From Poa pratensis (lineage: Eukaryota > Streptophyta > Magnoliopsida > Poales > Poaceae): DNA of 64,000 bases. The notes beneath the pieces are model-generated. The model searched no databases and was not told the DNA's origin. It saw only the letters and a program-made list of their open reading frames with translations. Made by a program: the position numbers and the translations under genes. The stretch lies in NCBI GenBank assembly GCA_947311845.1, contig CAMZMU010000107.1:38672588-38736587 (forward strand), given 5' to 3'. This document shows positions 37,728-49,532 of this stretch, piece after piece (positions within the stretch are counted from its first letter, which is position 1; every line of letters starts with the position of its first letter).

Positions 37728-38835
37728 TGCAGCAGAGGAAGCCAGTTCGGCAGCAATGGCGATGAAGCGCAAGGAGGAAGAAAGAGCTCTAGGAACGGAA
37801 GTGGCGAGAATGACGAGGGGATAACTCTCCCCACGCCGCGGTGAATTTAATATACCGCGGCGGCGGTGAATCACAACCGTTCAACAAGCATCTGCAAGCA
37901 GGCTCCTTCATCCAGCCCTACACGTGGCGTGCGGAGAGCGCAACCGTCGCGCACCACGCCGCCCACTACGCACGGGAAAGGAGGAATCATCATCATGCCG
38001 CGAAGTTTTCACGCGGAGTGGTCAGATCAAGGACTGCAAACGCCGCCGCAGGTCAACACTGACAGCGGGACCACAGTGTCATGTCCAATCGGTGGCAGTG
38101 AAGCAAAAAAGCGTCATCCATGACAACAGCGTCAAACAGCAGAGCAGTAAGCCATTCGACTGAGCAAGAATTCGACACGTTTGTCGACTCCACCAAGTAG
38201 GCCACTGGGCTGAGAATGTATTCGAATTCCATTCGAGTTCCACAAGTAGGCCGTCAGGCTGAGCAAGCACTCAAAAGTGCAACACATAGTAAGCCGAAAA
38301 GGCTGAAAAAGGATTCTGATTTATCAGCGAATTCTTAAGTTACTCCCATCGGGAGGGTTTCAGAAATTTCTTTCGACTGAGAGAAGTTTTTGAGATTAAC
38401 CTCAATTACAAGCAATTCAGCTTAATCTCGGGGCTACTCCCATCGGGAGCACTGTTCACGCTCCCGATAGATTGCAGTCGAAATTTTCACGACTCAGGTT
38501 GCTCATCCATACATCACATGCCCAAGGTGCGTTTTTCGCATAAAATTCTAGGATTAATAGCTCTGTAAGCCCTGAATGGCAAGAGTCAAAGCTTCTTAGC
38601 TACCTTTCCGAGTTCGAGCCTGGGGACTCGAATTTGATGAAAACTGGCTAAATCTTTGACTGAGCTCGATCATTCGAGTGAGTTAAACCAGTTCTGTTAC
38701 TATCCCTAAGAAGTCATCAACTAAAGACGAAGCATATCAAGACATTCGACAAGCTCTCGACTCATGAAGAAAGGCGTGCACAGAGAAGGGAGTCCTTACC
38801 CGATTCTTCGATTCGACCAAGTACTCGGGGGCTCC

Positions 38836-39304
38836 TGACGTGGGTCTACCTTTCGGGTGCCCCACTACGAAGATACCTGGTGCATGCCAGGACGCAGGAT
38901 CAACTACTGCAGGCCCATGAAGGACCCAAGAAGGACAACGTACGTCCCAAGGAAGTCAAAGTCTAGGTCGGTGCAAACGTACCAAATCCTGTAAACCTAA
39001 CCGGCACCGATATCCTGAGACCTAGCCTCCATATAAAGGCTAGGAGGGACCTCTGTCGAGGGTACGTCCATATTATCCACCAAAACCCTAGCGAGATCAT
39101 CATCTCGCCGGGATCGCCATTGTAACCTTCGACTCCTTCAATACAGATCAGACAAGCAGGAAGTAGGGTGTTATCCTTCGGGAGCCTGAACCTGGGTAAA
39201 TTGCCTTGCTTGTCAGCCGTGGTAATTACCAGCACTCACCATCTTTTCCCCTTCAATCAACCCGGGTACTCGACCCTGGGATCTACCGAGGTGACCCCTC
39301 GACA
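38836..39304 (+). repeat. 3' LTR of element T
   Basis: 469 bp from TGACGTGGGTC to CCTCGACA. Holds a TATA box (CCATATAAAGG, about 39028) and a transcript-end-like block GGAGCCTGAACCTGGGTAA. No second copy is in the window. Confidence 0.7.
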
Positions 39305-39960
39305 CTTTGCAAAATTATTATGAAGCTACGCGACTAACCGGCCTAGGTTTGGGCGAAACCCCAACCCTAGCCGTCTCCTCCCTCATGCGCTGCCACCTTG
39401 TTTGCTTGGGGACCGAGCAATGTGGGGGCGACACCCCTTGATGGATGGGCTCCCCCACCCCCACGTGGGTAGACCCATTGGGGCAGCCTATGGACCCTTC
39501 TAAAATATTCTAGAACCTTCTAGACCCTCTGGACCCTTTTAGAAATATTTTGATATCAGTTTGGGTGATCAACGCCACATGATCTCGCATCGTCTCCATC
39601 GGATACATGAGAGGAAATGCTCGTCTTTGCCCTTGTCGTTGGTGATGATGCAATATGGAGTGAGGTGGAGTCAGTGGCAACAACACATGGGGAGAAAGCG
39701 GCAAGGTGAGGACAGAAGCGAACGAAGGCAAGGAGGAGAAGGGAAGGAAGGCGAAGAGGGATTAGGGGAAGGGACGGAGATGAATGCGTTGCGGGGAAGG
39801 GCAAAACTCAATGACTTCGAAATATGTAGCGAAGGACTAATTTGCAACATTTTTTATTTTTTTTGTAAAATTACATGTCGTGACAACCTTTTCAGAACGA
39901 ATGAGATAGTTCGTGTTCTCTTCTGGTGGCAACAATTTCTATAGAAAAAAAATGGTGTTA
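39305..39960. other. Intergenic region upstream of the bZIP gene
   Basis: Includes imperfect repeats of GACCCTTCTAGAA type around 39492-39545. No coding region is supported. The proximal promoter of the bZIP gene must lie at its right end; no clear TATA box was assigned. Confidence 0.4.
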
Positions 39961-40793
39961 TGTGTAATTTCCCCTCCCTCTGCACCTTCCTTTCCTCTTC
40001 CCCCCAAATCCCACCCAATGCGTCTGTAAAGTATCTCCGTGCCCTAGAGCTGCCGCCGTGCGCTCGCCGTCACTGCCGCCGCCTCACCCCCAGCCTCTCA
40101 CCTCCGTCGCCGCCGTTCTACCTCATCGCATCTCTGCTGTTTAACCCCGTCCGCGATTTTGGCCATTGGCTTCTGAGGTATGAGTATATTAGTTAAACCC
40201 CACTAACTACCAGCAGTTTTGGTTGTGCACCACACCATCTAGATCCACCCTGTTCTATAGCAGCAAATTGTTTTCCCAGTACTTTTTGTTTGGGCGGTGA
40301 ATTGAACCCCCATTCCCCTCTCGAAACGTTGTTGGTCGCCTGGCAAAATCCGATTTTGTTCCTGGATTACCCTTTACCTCCTTCTGGATGCATTCGATTC
40401 AGTCGAGCGCCATAGTTCATAGGCCCTGTCTTGTGTGGCCTTGAGGATTAATGATCTTTTTTATGTTGAATTTGTTGATGTGTTTTATGAAGAAACTGAA
40501 TGTTGCATCGAAAATTTAATTTCGGTCTATTCTTGTTCATGCTTATCTTGATTTTTCCCCTAGTTCAGTTATGATTCCACAATAGATAAATTTGTAACGT
40601 GGAAAAAGTATTGTGGCAATGTAGCTTACTATGGTGCCTTGATTTCTACACTGTGCATGCCTTGTCACATGTTTCGTGTGCTCACCCCGTTGCTTGTTTT
40701 GCTAATGAACAGAACAAGGGAGTGAGTGTTGATGGCTGTAGTTGAATAGCAGAACGAAAAGGGAAGGGCACCGCGAGCTGTGTACTTCTCATC
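39961..40793 (+). other. 5' UTR exon and leader intron of the bZIP gene
   Basis: A pyrimidine- and GC-rich leader ends at 40177 in CTGAG followed by GTATGA. An acceptor TGAACAG at 40706-40712 precedes the start codon by 81 bases. An in-frame TGA at 40743 shows that the coding sequence cannot extend further upstream. The transcription start is not determined. Confidence 0.55.
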
Positions 40794-43700
40794 ATGTCTC
40801 GATCACCACACCTTCCTCCCCGCTGCCCGCCGCTGGGTCCTCAAATCACAAGGAGAGATGATAACTTGTTCACACAAAGCTGCAGGTTTCCATCAGAGGA
40901 TCCGTTCTTTGGTGAACCACCCTGTTGGCTCGATGATCTCCTCACAGATTCTGGGAAAATACCGAACCTTCCGCCTCTTAGGAGAGCTTGTAGCGATTCC
41001 GATGCTATCTTGGATGTGCTGACGACATTCCAGAGCCCAGTTTTTCCGATTGAAGAGGGGTATCCACAGCCAGCTGGCAAAACCGGGGACTCATTGGATG
41101 CTGCTGAAGGGGGTGAAAGTGCTTCTGGGGTCGAAGGTAGCTGTGTTTATGGGCCAAATTCACCAAGACAGAAGAGTAGGCTGACTAGTTCAGAGAGTTC
41201 CATGGTAAATGCTGTCCTGGAGAATGTCCCGAGCAACCCCTTGCAGTACCTTACCATTGACCCGTCAACACTGCACAATGTGGCCAACGGAACAGGAGAT
41301 GTGTATGATGATGTGAACCATCTTGATCAAGACAAGTCATTAAGAAGGTACACTGCTGTCACTGAAATCTCTGCTGGAGCACCTTCAAATGTTTTAAATA
41401 ATCTAAGCTTATAGGATGCAACTACTATATATAAGTGGTATTTGTTGTGAATATGCTTATAAGATATTTCAAGGAACTGGAAGGTGGACTTTGCACTCTT
41501 AGAAATAGAACTAACCAGGATAGAAGATAGCCTGCCTGATAACATCATAAGTTGCAGTATAAAATTAAGTGTTATTAAAAACATATGTTGTAAGACACTA
41601 CCTGTTGGAGTACACATCAGGCAGTGCGTGGCACTGATTTTTGTAGTTTTGTCTTCTTAAGTATGCAGTCCAAATATAACTAAAATTTATCTGATCGTGT
41701 TAAGAGTAGCACAAGTACTTCAGAGTTGTGGATCTATCAATTGTGTTAAATTCGCTACTGTACACATTTCATGACTACTTCTGGCAGCAACTGTTCCTGT
41801 GCCTGTGTTGCTAACATTTGACCTTGTGTTGTCCAAATCCCGCGTCAGTGAATAGTATTCTCTTTATGTATAAACTACAGACTTATTTCAGTGGATAATG
41901 ATTGTATTAGGTACTTCTTTTAGTGTTTTGAGGCTAAAATGTGCTATTTGAAGTAGTGATAACTGTTGGTGTGAGATGTGGATAGAAATTCCTTTGGTAG
42001 TAAGGTCCTTTTGTTCAGGCTGTCACATACTCCATTAAGAACATGGCCAAGCAATTCAAAACAGTACTACGGGAAATCTTGGATGCATGGCTGTTCAATT
42101 TTTATATATGCATATATAATACCTTTACAATCATACCTTTTTCACTTGCTGATTGTTTCTTTTGCGAGACAACTTTTGAAAGATTAACAAGCGCATCTGA
42201 TATTCATGATGTTGCTTCTAACGTGACGAGTGAATCATGCAAACAGTGTGCCAGAAAGGCCATTTCAGTACATACCTTGCTGCTAAAAGGGGTTGCCGTC
42301 TTGAGATGGTGAAATTGTCCATTCGAATTGAACTATTTTATCCATATGCATCTGTTTATATGGCATGCCTTGAAGTGTCATTTTACTGTAAGACAGTAGA
42401 AGAGGCTCCTACTGCAATGTATTAGAAAACCAGGACGAGTGAGTATGTACATCAAGTGGTTTTACATGGCCAGCAGCCACAGGGGCAGAAAACTTAGACT
42501 ATCAACGCAAGAGGAGATTTGTTCAGAAGCTTTTGTTTAGTTAGTGTTGAAATGTTCTTTTCTGTACACTAAGAAGCAACGAAAACAGCATATCATAATG
42601 AACATTTCTGCAGGCGCTCAGGCCAAAGATCTAGGGTCCGGAAACTTCAATACATTGCTGATCTTGAAAGAACTGTTGATTCACTTCAGGTAATGTTGTG
42701 ACCTTGTATGTTATATATTTATGTAGAGTTTTAATAATGGTTACTTATTTATGACAATAAGTTTTGCTTTTGTTTTTTTAGAACATGGGAGCTGATTTGG
42801 CTGTAAGAGTAGCATCTCATTTCCAGCTTCGCAATGCTCTATCAATGGAAAACAAGCAACTGAGGGGACAGATTGCTAATCTTCAGCAATCAAAACTAAT
42901 TAAAGATGGTATGTCTTGGCCTGTTTGGTCTTTTGAAGATTATAACTAGCATTGTCTGAGAAAAACTGCCATGATTTAGGTTATGCATGTACTTTATTCA
43001 CAGATAATCCATCATGAAAGTATGACCATAGGACTGTAACCAATTTGGTAAATGGAGCTGATTGGTGATTGACTCGATATAGGCTCTATGTCATATGCAA
43101 TCATCCATTATGGCTGGCTCGGTCGCTCATATACTCGCCATGGTTTTCGAGTCGATGAGTCGACGAGTCGTTCAGGGGTAGCGACTCTTGACTAGTCGTG
43201 ACTAGTCGAGACTCATGGTCGACTAGTCGACATGAGTAGTTTAGCAATATGTACTATAGAATTACCATATTATATGTATAATTGTATATAACTATATACT
43301 CCCTCCGTTCACAAAAGGATGTCTCAATCTTTTCTAGATTTGTATGTATGTAGACATACTTTAGTGTGTAGATACATCCAAATTTAGATATAGTTGAGAC
43401 ATCCTTTTATGAACGGAGGGAGTACTTATTAATAGTGTATAACCGCCAGCGAGGTGCTTCTTCATCCTAAGAGGCCCCGAAGAAACTCTCTTCCCACACA
43501 AATTACATTGCAGCAACAACCTGGATCCTTCAAGTTCCGGCCAGAATGCATACTTCCAAGCTGGATCCTTGCTCCTTGCTGGCCTCCTCTTAGGATCTTT
43601 AAATGGGTCATAGTGCTCATCAACAAATGAGTCGAGTCGAGATGTCGAGTCGACATTTTTTGGCGACTCATCGACTAGTCTCGACTAGTCTCTCGACTCG

Positions 43701-46700
43701 AAATCCATGATACTCGCTGGAACACCGAAATACAGATCATCATAGAATATTAAAAATTCTTCTTAGTATCAAGTCTAAGTTCAATTTTTTACGTAAGTTG
43801 AGTAAATTGAGGAGTAGATCATTTTATAAAGAATAATATGATGATCTGATTTTAAATTGAAGAACATGAGTGACCTAACAGGGCTGAGTGCATATTTGTA
43901 CTTTTCTATCACCACTTCAAACTTGGAATTTAAATAAATTTGCTCAAACAAAAAATAAGACAAGTTTTCTATGGGTAATAGCATGAATTATTATTATTAT
44001 TTCTTATTTCTTCTATTTTATTTTATCATTTGCCAGATTTTCTCTTTCTTGTTACTCTTATCAGTTATCACAAAAGGGTTTAATTCTAAAATAATAAATA
44101 GGTAGAGTAATTTAGAATTATATCCTAAAGACTGTCATAATTTATCACTTTAGTTTTGTCACCAAACAGAAAGGGGATTGCAGGACAAGTTGACAAGTGT
44201 GATTGTATAGGACATGTCCTTTGGGCTTCTTTTGTTCGCAGGATTCCAAAGCCTAGGGAATAGGGAGAACATAGGAATTGGATGTCATGGCTTGCTGAGC
44301 CCTACACATTTTTTTTGGAATATGCAATATAAGTTGTTTGGTTGGACCATAGGAAAGATGTACAAATTTCCTATACTTGTGCTAGACATAAATGCAAATT
44401 TTCATTAGGTTGGACACATTGGAACTTTTCCTTTGGAATTGCATGCAAACTAGTGTATAGAAAGACATTCAGTATGGTTTTCAGTCCTACATACTCCATT
44501 AGTAAAAAAAAATCAAGAATAATAAATTTCTCCAAAATTTGTATGGAATTCCTTTGTAGCAAAGGGTCCCTATTAGAACTCGCATACTTCTCCTATTTTA
44601 CAAATCTTGGTCGTTTAAATGATTTATGCTTGATATAAATTGCTATGCAACTCAAGATCCTTGTTTAGAATAAACTAAACCCCACATCTCCAGCAGAGCT
44701 TTTGCCTCTTTGTCAAACTGAACTATTCATCATAGTCTGCTTTTGTCCTTCGTCAAACTGAAACGGAGCTTTTGTCTTTCGGTCAAAGTTAGGAGATAAA
44801 TGGAACTAAACAATCTAACTGTAGTGATAAGATGAGAATGTGACTCTGTTTTTGTTCATGCTATTGAAAATTCTAATGGAAAAATAATGGTGGTTTAGTA
44901 CTCGTCATTTCCATGACCAACTAGATGGGGGTAGGCCTGCTGCAAAGAACTAGCCTAGTACAATCATCAATTTATGTTTGGGCCCAAATCACATGAACAG
45001 TTAAATTTTAATAAAAAAAGAAATCTAGTGTGCAGTTATGCCTAGTATATTGACGGTTCATACCGGGAGAGGCATTTGGCTCCCGGTTGCATATGCACCC
45101 ATTAGTAAAAGGCATTTAAACATATTTCAGTCAAAATTCGTGCATAGATCTTAACATAATATGTGTTCACAAAGTCATTTCACAAAAAACCGACATTTTT
45201 TGTGGCATGTGTAAAACAGACAAATTTTGGTGCTAAAATAAGGCTTTTCATGAGACATTTTATTGTCTTCTTTACAGAAGCCACAAAAAATGTCGGTTTT
45301 GGGCGAAACGACTTTGTGCACACATATAATGTGAAGATTAGTTCGGATTTTTTCGATATTTTGAAATATGTTTTTTAAATATCGGGTGCATATGTACCCG
45401 GGAGACAAAGTGACTTTCACGTTTGTACCACCTTTTAAATTCTGAATTTCAGAGGCAGAAAGAGGAGTAAAATTTTGCTGCAGCCTTCAGCCCATTTTCT
45501 AATTTCTTGTAATGATTTTCTCTCTTTTTCCCCTGATTTTCTCCTAACATGGATTGAAATTAACCTTAAAAATACAAAATTTGACTAAATTGAGAACCAA
45601 ATTCAGGTCAGGTGTGGTGGTGAAGCCAATCAGCTCGCACTAGATATGGCTTTTATTTTGATATATTGGTGGTTCATCCTTATGTTATGGAACGAAAATG
45701 TTTTTTTTTGTCTTACGGTTGAAGTAAGTGCTAGGGATTTTATTTAGTGATGATTCATATACACCTTGCTAACAATATTAAACAAGCGCCGGCTGACCAA
45801 CCGTCCGATTCACTTAATTGGCGATTCCGGCACGTCCGATCGTCGCAACAAAACCCCTCTGGCGCCACAATTTTTAGTTATGTATGCAACATTTTATTCT
45901 GTCATCTCTAAAATTGTGAAAACACTTGCAACATTTCGGGTAGACCCGTGTAGCAAAAGAAAAACAATGCAACAAATCTCCCTTTGGTTGTAGCCAAACG
46001 TAAAAAGGTGTGTCACCATTTGCAACAAAAAAACCAAAGGTATCCAATATTTGTGCCCAATTCATCCAAGATCATAGAAACACGCTTGCAACATTAGAGG
46101 AATCTCTTTGTAGCATACGCCTAAAAATCATTGCAGCATTTAGGCTACACAACAAAAGAGATGCACTTGTAGCATTTCGATACACCCTTTGCAACATTGA
46201 GAAATCCCCAGAAAAACTGAACTCCACCATCAGAGCTCAGAGAGCTCACCATCCCCAAGCTCGCCAGTGATGGATCCGGCTCGTTGGAGCCTTGTCGTCG
46301 TCTGATTCGACGTTCCTCGACCCATCCTCCTCAGGCCCCCATCATCCCTGAGCTCGGTGCGCATAGAGGGCTCGGGATTGGCGCTCCCTTGCCGAGCATC
46401 CATTGCTGCACGCGCGAAAACACCATACTTGGCGATAGACGATGGCGGCTCTCAGCCTTAGGTGGCATGGCAGGCGGCTCTCAGCCTTTTTTTTTTGAGG
46501 AAAAGGTGGCTCTCAGCTGGCCTGCAGGCCAGGGCGTGTGTGCTGCTGGTGCGGCAGTGTGTGGCGTGTGCGAGTGAGAGAGACCGTCTGATGGATCAGC
46601 AGTAACCCTAAAACATTCCTTGAATTAAGGTCTTAAGATTTTCTCTAGTGATGATTCTTTTTCACCTCAAGTAATAGTTGGTACGTGCTGCAACTTTGCA

Positions 46701-46910
46701 GGTCAAACACATTTCTTGAAGAAGGAAACTGAGAGGCTGAAGCAGATCTCTGCGCGTCATCGTAGGAGCAGGAGTGTGACTTCTTGCTTTGAGACGGGTT
46801 CTTTTGGAGCAGACCCGTCAGCAATCAATTGGCAGATGCTTGACATGTCACAGCTGAGCTTAAACGGCGGTCATGTTCCTGTGCCCCCGAGAGGTGGCTA
46901 TGGCCTGTAA
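40794..46910 (+). CDS. bZIP-like protein of the At4g06598 type
   Basis: Probable nuclear DNA-binding or dimerising regulator. Four coding exons with GT-AG introns, 40794-41347, 42614-42689, 42782-42908 and 46702-46910, give 321 residues with no frameshift. The N-terminal part is Ser/Pro-rich with EPPCWLDDLL and RRACSDSDAI motifs typical of this subfamily. Exon 2 encodes the basic/hinge part RRSGQRSRVRKLQYIADLER. Exons 2-4 form the leucine zipper (LAVRVASHF, LRGQIANLQQ, LKKETERLKQ). The tail has RHRRSRSVTSCF and NWQMLDMS. The invariant Asn of the classical basic region (N-x7-R) is replaced by Arg, so canonical DNA contact may be altered; I believe this is a subfamily trait. Intron 3 is 3.8 kb and full of transposons. 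Confidence 0.9.
43139..43709 (-). mobile_element. hAT-family element in intron 3 of the bZIP gene
   Basis: A perfect 8-bp target duplication ATACTCGC flanks it (43131-43138 and 43710-43717). Terminal inverted repeats start CATGG, with CATGGTTTTCGAGTCG left and CATGGATTTCGAGTCG as the right complement. Next to them are many copies of GACTAGTCGA-like subterminal repeats. Read on the minus strand, about 43640-43440 encodes DPAWKYAFWPELEGS, CNLCGKRVSSGPLRMKKHLA, a BED-type zinc finger as found at the N-terminus of plant hAT transposases. No catalytic domain remains, so it is an internally deleted derivative. A Stowaway MITE is nested in it. Confidence 0.87.
43299..43422. mobile_element. Stowaway MITE nested in the hAT element
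   Basis: 124 bp, TIRs CTCCCTCCGTTC / GAACGGAGGGAG, flanked by TA on both sides (43297-43298, 43423-43424). Canonical Tc1/mariner-derived Stowaway. Confidence 0.95.
45081..45404. repeat. Foldback MITE in intron 3 of the bZIP gene
   Basis: Arms 45081-45205 and 45284-45404 are inverted copies sharing CTCCCGG, CATATGCACCC, CACAAAGTC and CCGACATTTTTTGTGGC. The transcript of this intron could fold into a long imperfect hairpin. Superfamily not assigned, since no clean target duplication was found. Confidence 0.8.
45735..46672. repeat. Inserted or duplicated segment in intron 3, bounded by imperfect direct repeats
   Basis: Similar sequences around TAGTGATGATTC lie at about 45735-45768 and 46640-46672. 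Between them is a stretch with repeated GCAACAT/GTAGCAT words (45880-46200), then GC-rich sequence with repeats of GGCGGCTCTCAGCCTT. It may be a Mutator-like or composite insertion; no transposase is seen. Confidence 0.4.
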
Positions 46911-47812
46911 CAGCAGCCTGCACTAATCCCACTTGGATGAAAGATCGCAGCAGTATCCTCGGATGTGCTTAACGATTCACTAACCTGACCAATCATAGAT
47001 TCAAGGGTCTTATCCTTTTGTAGGAAAGAGTAGCCATTCCAGTTATCGCAGAAAATATAAAGATGTCGTCAGCTAAGTTTATCATTTGTAGGATTTATGC
47101 AATGGCTTACAGATTTTAAACACAGATGAGATGCAGCAAGCTTACGCTTTGCTTGTCACTACCGTTTTACGATTTGCTTTTCTGTCTGCAGCAAACATGC
47201 TGATCCTAATCTTACAGTTAGTGTGGTGATTATGTCACCACTGATTCGTGTGCTATGGCCGCTCTCTGAATATTTTCCTCTGGTTGCTTTCTGGAGAACC
47301 ATTCTTACATATTTGCAAGATAGTTTTTGCAAAGTAAGCTTTTGATGACTCCGATGCAAAGTACATTTAACTTCGGACCAGTTCTTTTGACAGCTTAAAA
47401 AATAAACCACGCCTTACCCAGCTTCTCATATTGACCGCCTAGCTAATTATTTGGAGCTTCTAAAACTAACCATCTCAAACTAATTTAGAAGTCAGACGTA
47501 ATAAGCTGGGTGGCTCATGGAACAAACTGCGGAGGGTGGCTTAATTTTTAAGACGCCAAAGTAAGACCCGCTGGCTGCTTGCATGCGCATTTTGCACCTA
47601 ATTAAACTGGTAATATTCCTTGTGTGATTTATTTATCAGAACGTTACAGTGCAGGAAAGAAGACATCTATATTGTATATATCAGTATATGTCAACTCTGC
47701 CCCATTACATGTCAAGGAAGCATATGTGAATTTTCTTTTGAAGTCAGATGTGTATGGCATCCTTTTTCTGATGAACTTTCTTTTGTAAGACTGCTAACAG
47801 AGCTGGCCAGCG
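46911..47812. other. 3' UTR of the bZIP gene and intergenic spacer
   Basis: The bZIP 3' UTR should extend some hundred bases beyond 46910. Around 47408-47515 a short inverted pair (ACCCAGCTT / AAGCTGGGT) suggests a small degenerate MITE. Nothing else is supported. Confidence 0.4.
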
Positions 47813-48215
47813 ATATGAGCAAGAACACAGAGAGCACCTTTCCATGGTTTTAAAAGTGCTAAGAGAAAATAAATTAGCTGCAAAGATGAAAAAAAAATGC
47901 ACCTTTGGACAGCAATCCCACGAAAATTGTTGCAATTACCAAGTGGCTGAGAAGTTTCCTGGGTCTGGAGGTTTATTAGAATTATGGAGTCATATGCAGG
48001 CCACTATTTGATGCATTAAAGAAAAATACTTTCATTTGGTCTGAAGCACATGAGATGGCATTCTAGAAATTAAAAGAATGCATGACTCAACCACAGTGGT
48101 ACCAATGCCCAATTTCTCCGAACTTTTTTTTTCTGGAAGTAGATGCATCTGGGCAAGGCATGGGAGCTGTTCTTATGAAAAATGGCAGGCCAATTTCTAG
48201 TCTAGGGTTTAGAAC
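47813..48215 (+). pseudogene. Gypsy RT/RNase H relic
   Basis: The + strand translates in pieces to YEQEHREHLSMVLKVLRENK, LAAKMKKKCTFGQ, then RPLFDALKKNTFIWSEAHEM and LEVDASGQGMGAVLMKNGRP. These are the RT thumb/connection and the start of RNase H of plant Gypsy elements, in the correct order. The part between the finger and RPLFDALKK is scrambled and stops are present. It is a lone fragment with no LTRs in reach. Confidence 0.85.
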
Positions 48216-48234
48216 ATTAAGAAAGGAAAGCTCA

Positions 48235-48375
48235 CCGTAGGGAGGGGCACGTACGGCAGCGGGGAGGCACAACGACGGGGAACGGCAACGGGCCGGTGCG
48301 GGAGACGGGAGTCAGCTGCAGGGAGGGGCACAAATCGCGGCGGGGAGGCACAACAATAGGTAACGGCGACGGGGA
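48235..48375. repeat. GC-rich local duplication
   Basis: Two imperfect copies of a roughly 80-bp unit (GGGAGGGGCAC ... CGGGGAGGCACAAC), beginning near 48239 and 48320. Confidence 0.6.
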
Positions 48376-48495
48376 GGGGGTAGTGATGGGAACGATGAGT
48401 GTGACGTGCGTCCACGCCCGTGGCTTGGTCAGTTAGTCTTTCGACCGATCACGAAAACGAGGAGACGAGGACATGTGATGGAACCTAGTGACATA

Positions 48496-48639
48496 TTCCC
48501 TCCGTTTCAAAATATATAATGTTTTGGATTTCAATATGTCTACGTACGGACTGAAATGTAAATTACACGCTAAAACACGTCTAGCAACATTCAAATCACA
48601 AAAAGCTAACAAGAGATCTTATATTTGGAACAGAGGTAG
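48496..48639. mobile_element. Stowaway-like MITE, diverged
   Basis: Left end TTCCCTCCGTTTC, right end GGAACAGAGGTAG, flanked by TA (48494-48495 and 48640-48641). One arm has drifted. Confidence 0.75.
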
Positions 48640-48664
48640 TAGTATTTTTTGGTCAATCGTGGTA

Positions 48665-48900
48665 CTCCATCCGTTTTTATACTTCGCATTCTGAATTTTT
48701 CGAAATATAACCAAGCATATATGAAAAATATCATTATGTATACTATAAATATATATAATATGAAAATATATCTTATGAAGATTCTAATAATGTTAAAATT
48801 TTGTTATAAATATTTATATTTTTCCTATATATTTGATAAAATCTCATAAAGTTTGAATTTAACTAAACTGATAACGCAAAATAATTGTAAACGGAGGGAG
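48665..48900. mobile_element. Stowaway MITE, AT-rich
   Basis: 236 bp with ends CTCCATCCGTTT and AAACGGAGGGAG, flanked by TA (48663-48664 and 48901-48902). Confidence 0.88.
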
Positions 48901-49153
48901 TATTACACTCAGATCGCCGCTTTCGGACCCCTTGTGCAACCAATAGCCCTACTTCTGCCTTCGGTTAATATTATAATGGAACAACACTAAAAATGGTGTT
49001 TACAAGGTTGAAGCGTACGAGTTATTTATGATCCAAACGTGCACATGTGGGCGAAACTAGGCGGATTGGTCTATGTTTCCTTGAGGTATTGTGCTTTGGA
49101 TGATTTCAAAAACTCCTTCCTCTTGTGGAGTTGTGGTGTCTGGGTCCTTCTTA

Positions 49154-49529
49154 GAGCATCTCAGTCACGATTGCAAAATCAGCCCTCAAACTGTCCACGG
49201 CGTCCGCGGACAGCCCCTAAAAGTGGCCTCCTCCAACCATGTACCCCAAAATCCCCCAAATTGTGGGGTCACTTGCATGTGATTGGTGGAGAAGGAGAGA
49301 GGAGGAACAATGAAGGACAAAAAAATAGTAAACAAAGGAAAAGTGTCCGCCCGACGCGTCCGGTCGCCCCTAAACCCTCCCCATATATGGGGTGGGTTTG
49401 GGGTTGCCGGACAGCCCAGACCTATGAGGAGTGTTTGGAACCATGATTGGGGGCATGTTTTTACCTCAAACCTTGTCCGGGCTGTCCGCCCGTTTGGGGC
49501 GGTTTGGCAACTCCGCTTGGAGATAGCTC
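49154..49529. mobile_element. Harbinger-type MITE
   Basis: 376 bp with ends GAGCATCTC and GAGATAGCTC, flanked by TTA (49151-49153 and 49530-49532). Inner sequence has CCGGACAGCCC and CCCTAAA words common to Triticeae Harbinger derivatives. No transposase. Confidence 0.8.
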
Positions 49530-49532
49530 TTA

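Larger units (their letters stand above)
27986..39304 (+). mobile_element. 3' part of a Tat-lineage Gypsy element with antisense ORF (element T)
   Basis: A 3' LTR (38836-39304) is preceded by the polypurine-like ACTCGGGGGCTCC. Upstream, on the opposite strand, is an intron-containing ORF with the plant 'transposase (putative) gypsy type' domain. Tat-lineage elements such as Grande and RIRE2 are known to carry an antisense ORF between pol and the 3' LTR, which fits this layout. Pol and the 5' LTR are absent. The Athila-like element 28322-36262 is inserted inside it, so the element T sequence proper is 27986-28321 plus 36263-39304. Confidence 0.72.

Noticed and set aside
37093..37824. 243-codon plus-strand frame
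   Set aside because: Antisense of the conserved gypsy-type domain ORF; its translation resembles nothing, while the minus strand has clear similarity and splice sites.
42043..42312. 89-codon frame in bZIP intron 1
   Set aside because: No recognisable domain, and it lies between well-defined splice sites of the bZIP gene.
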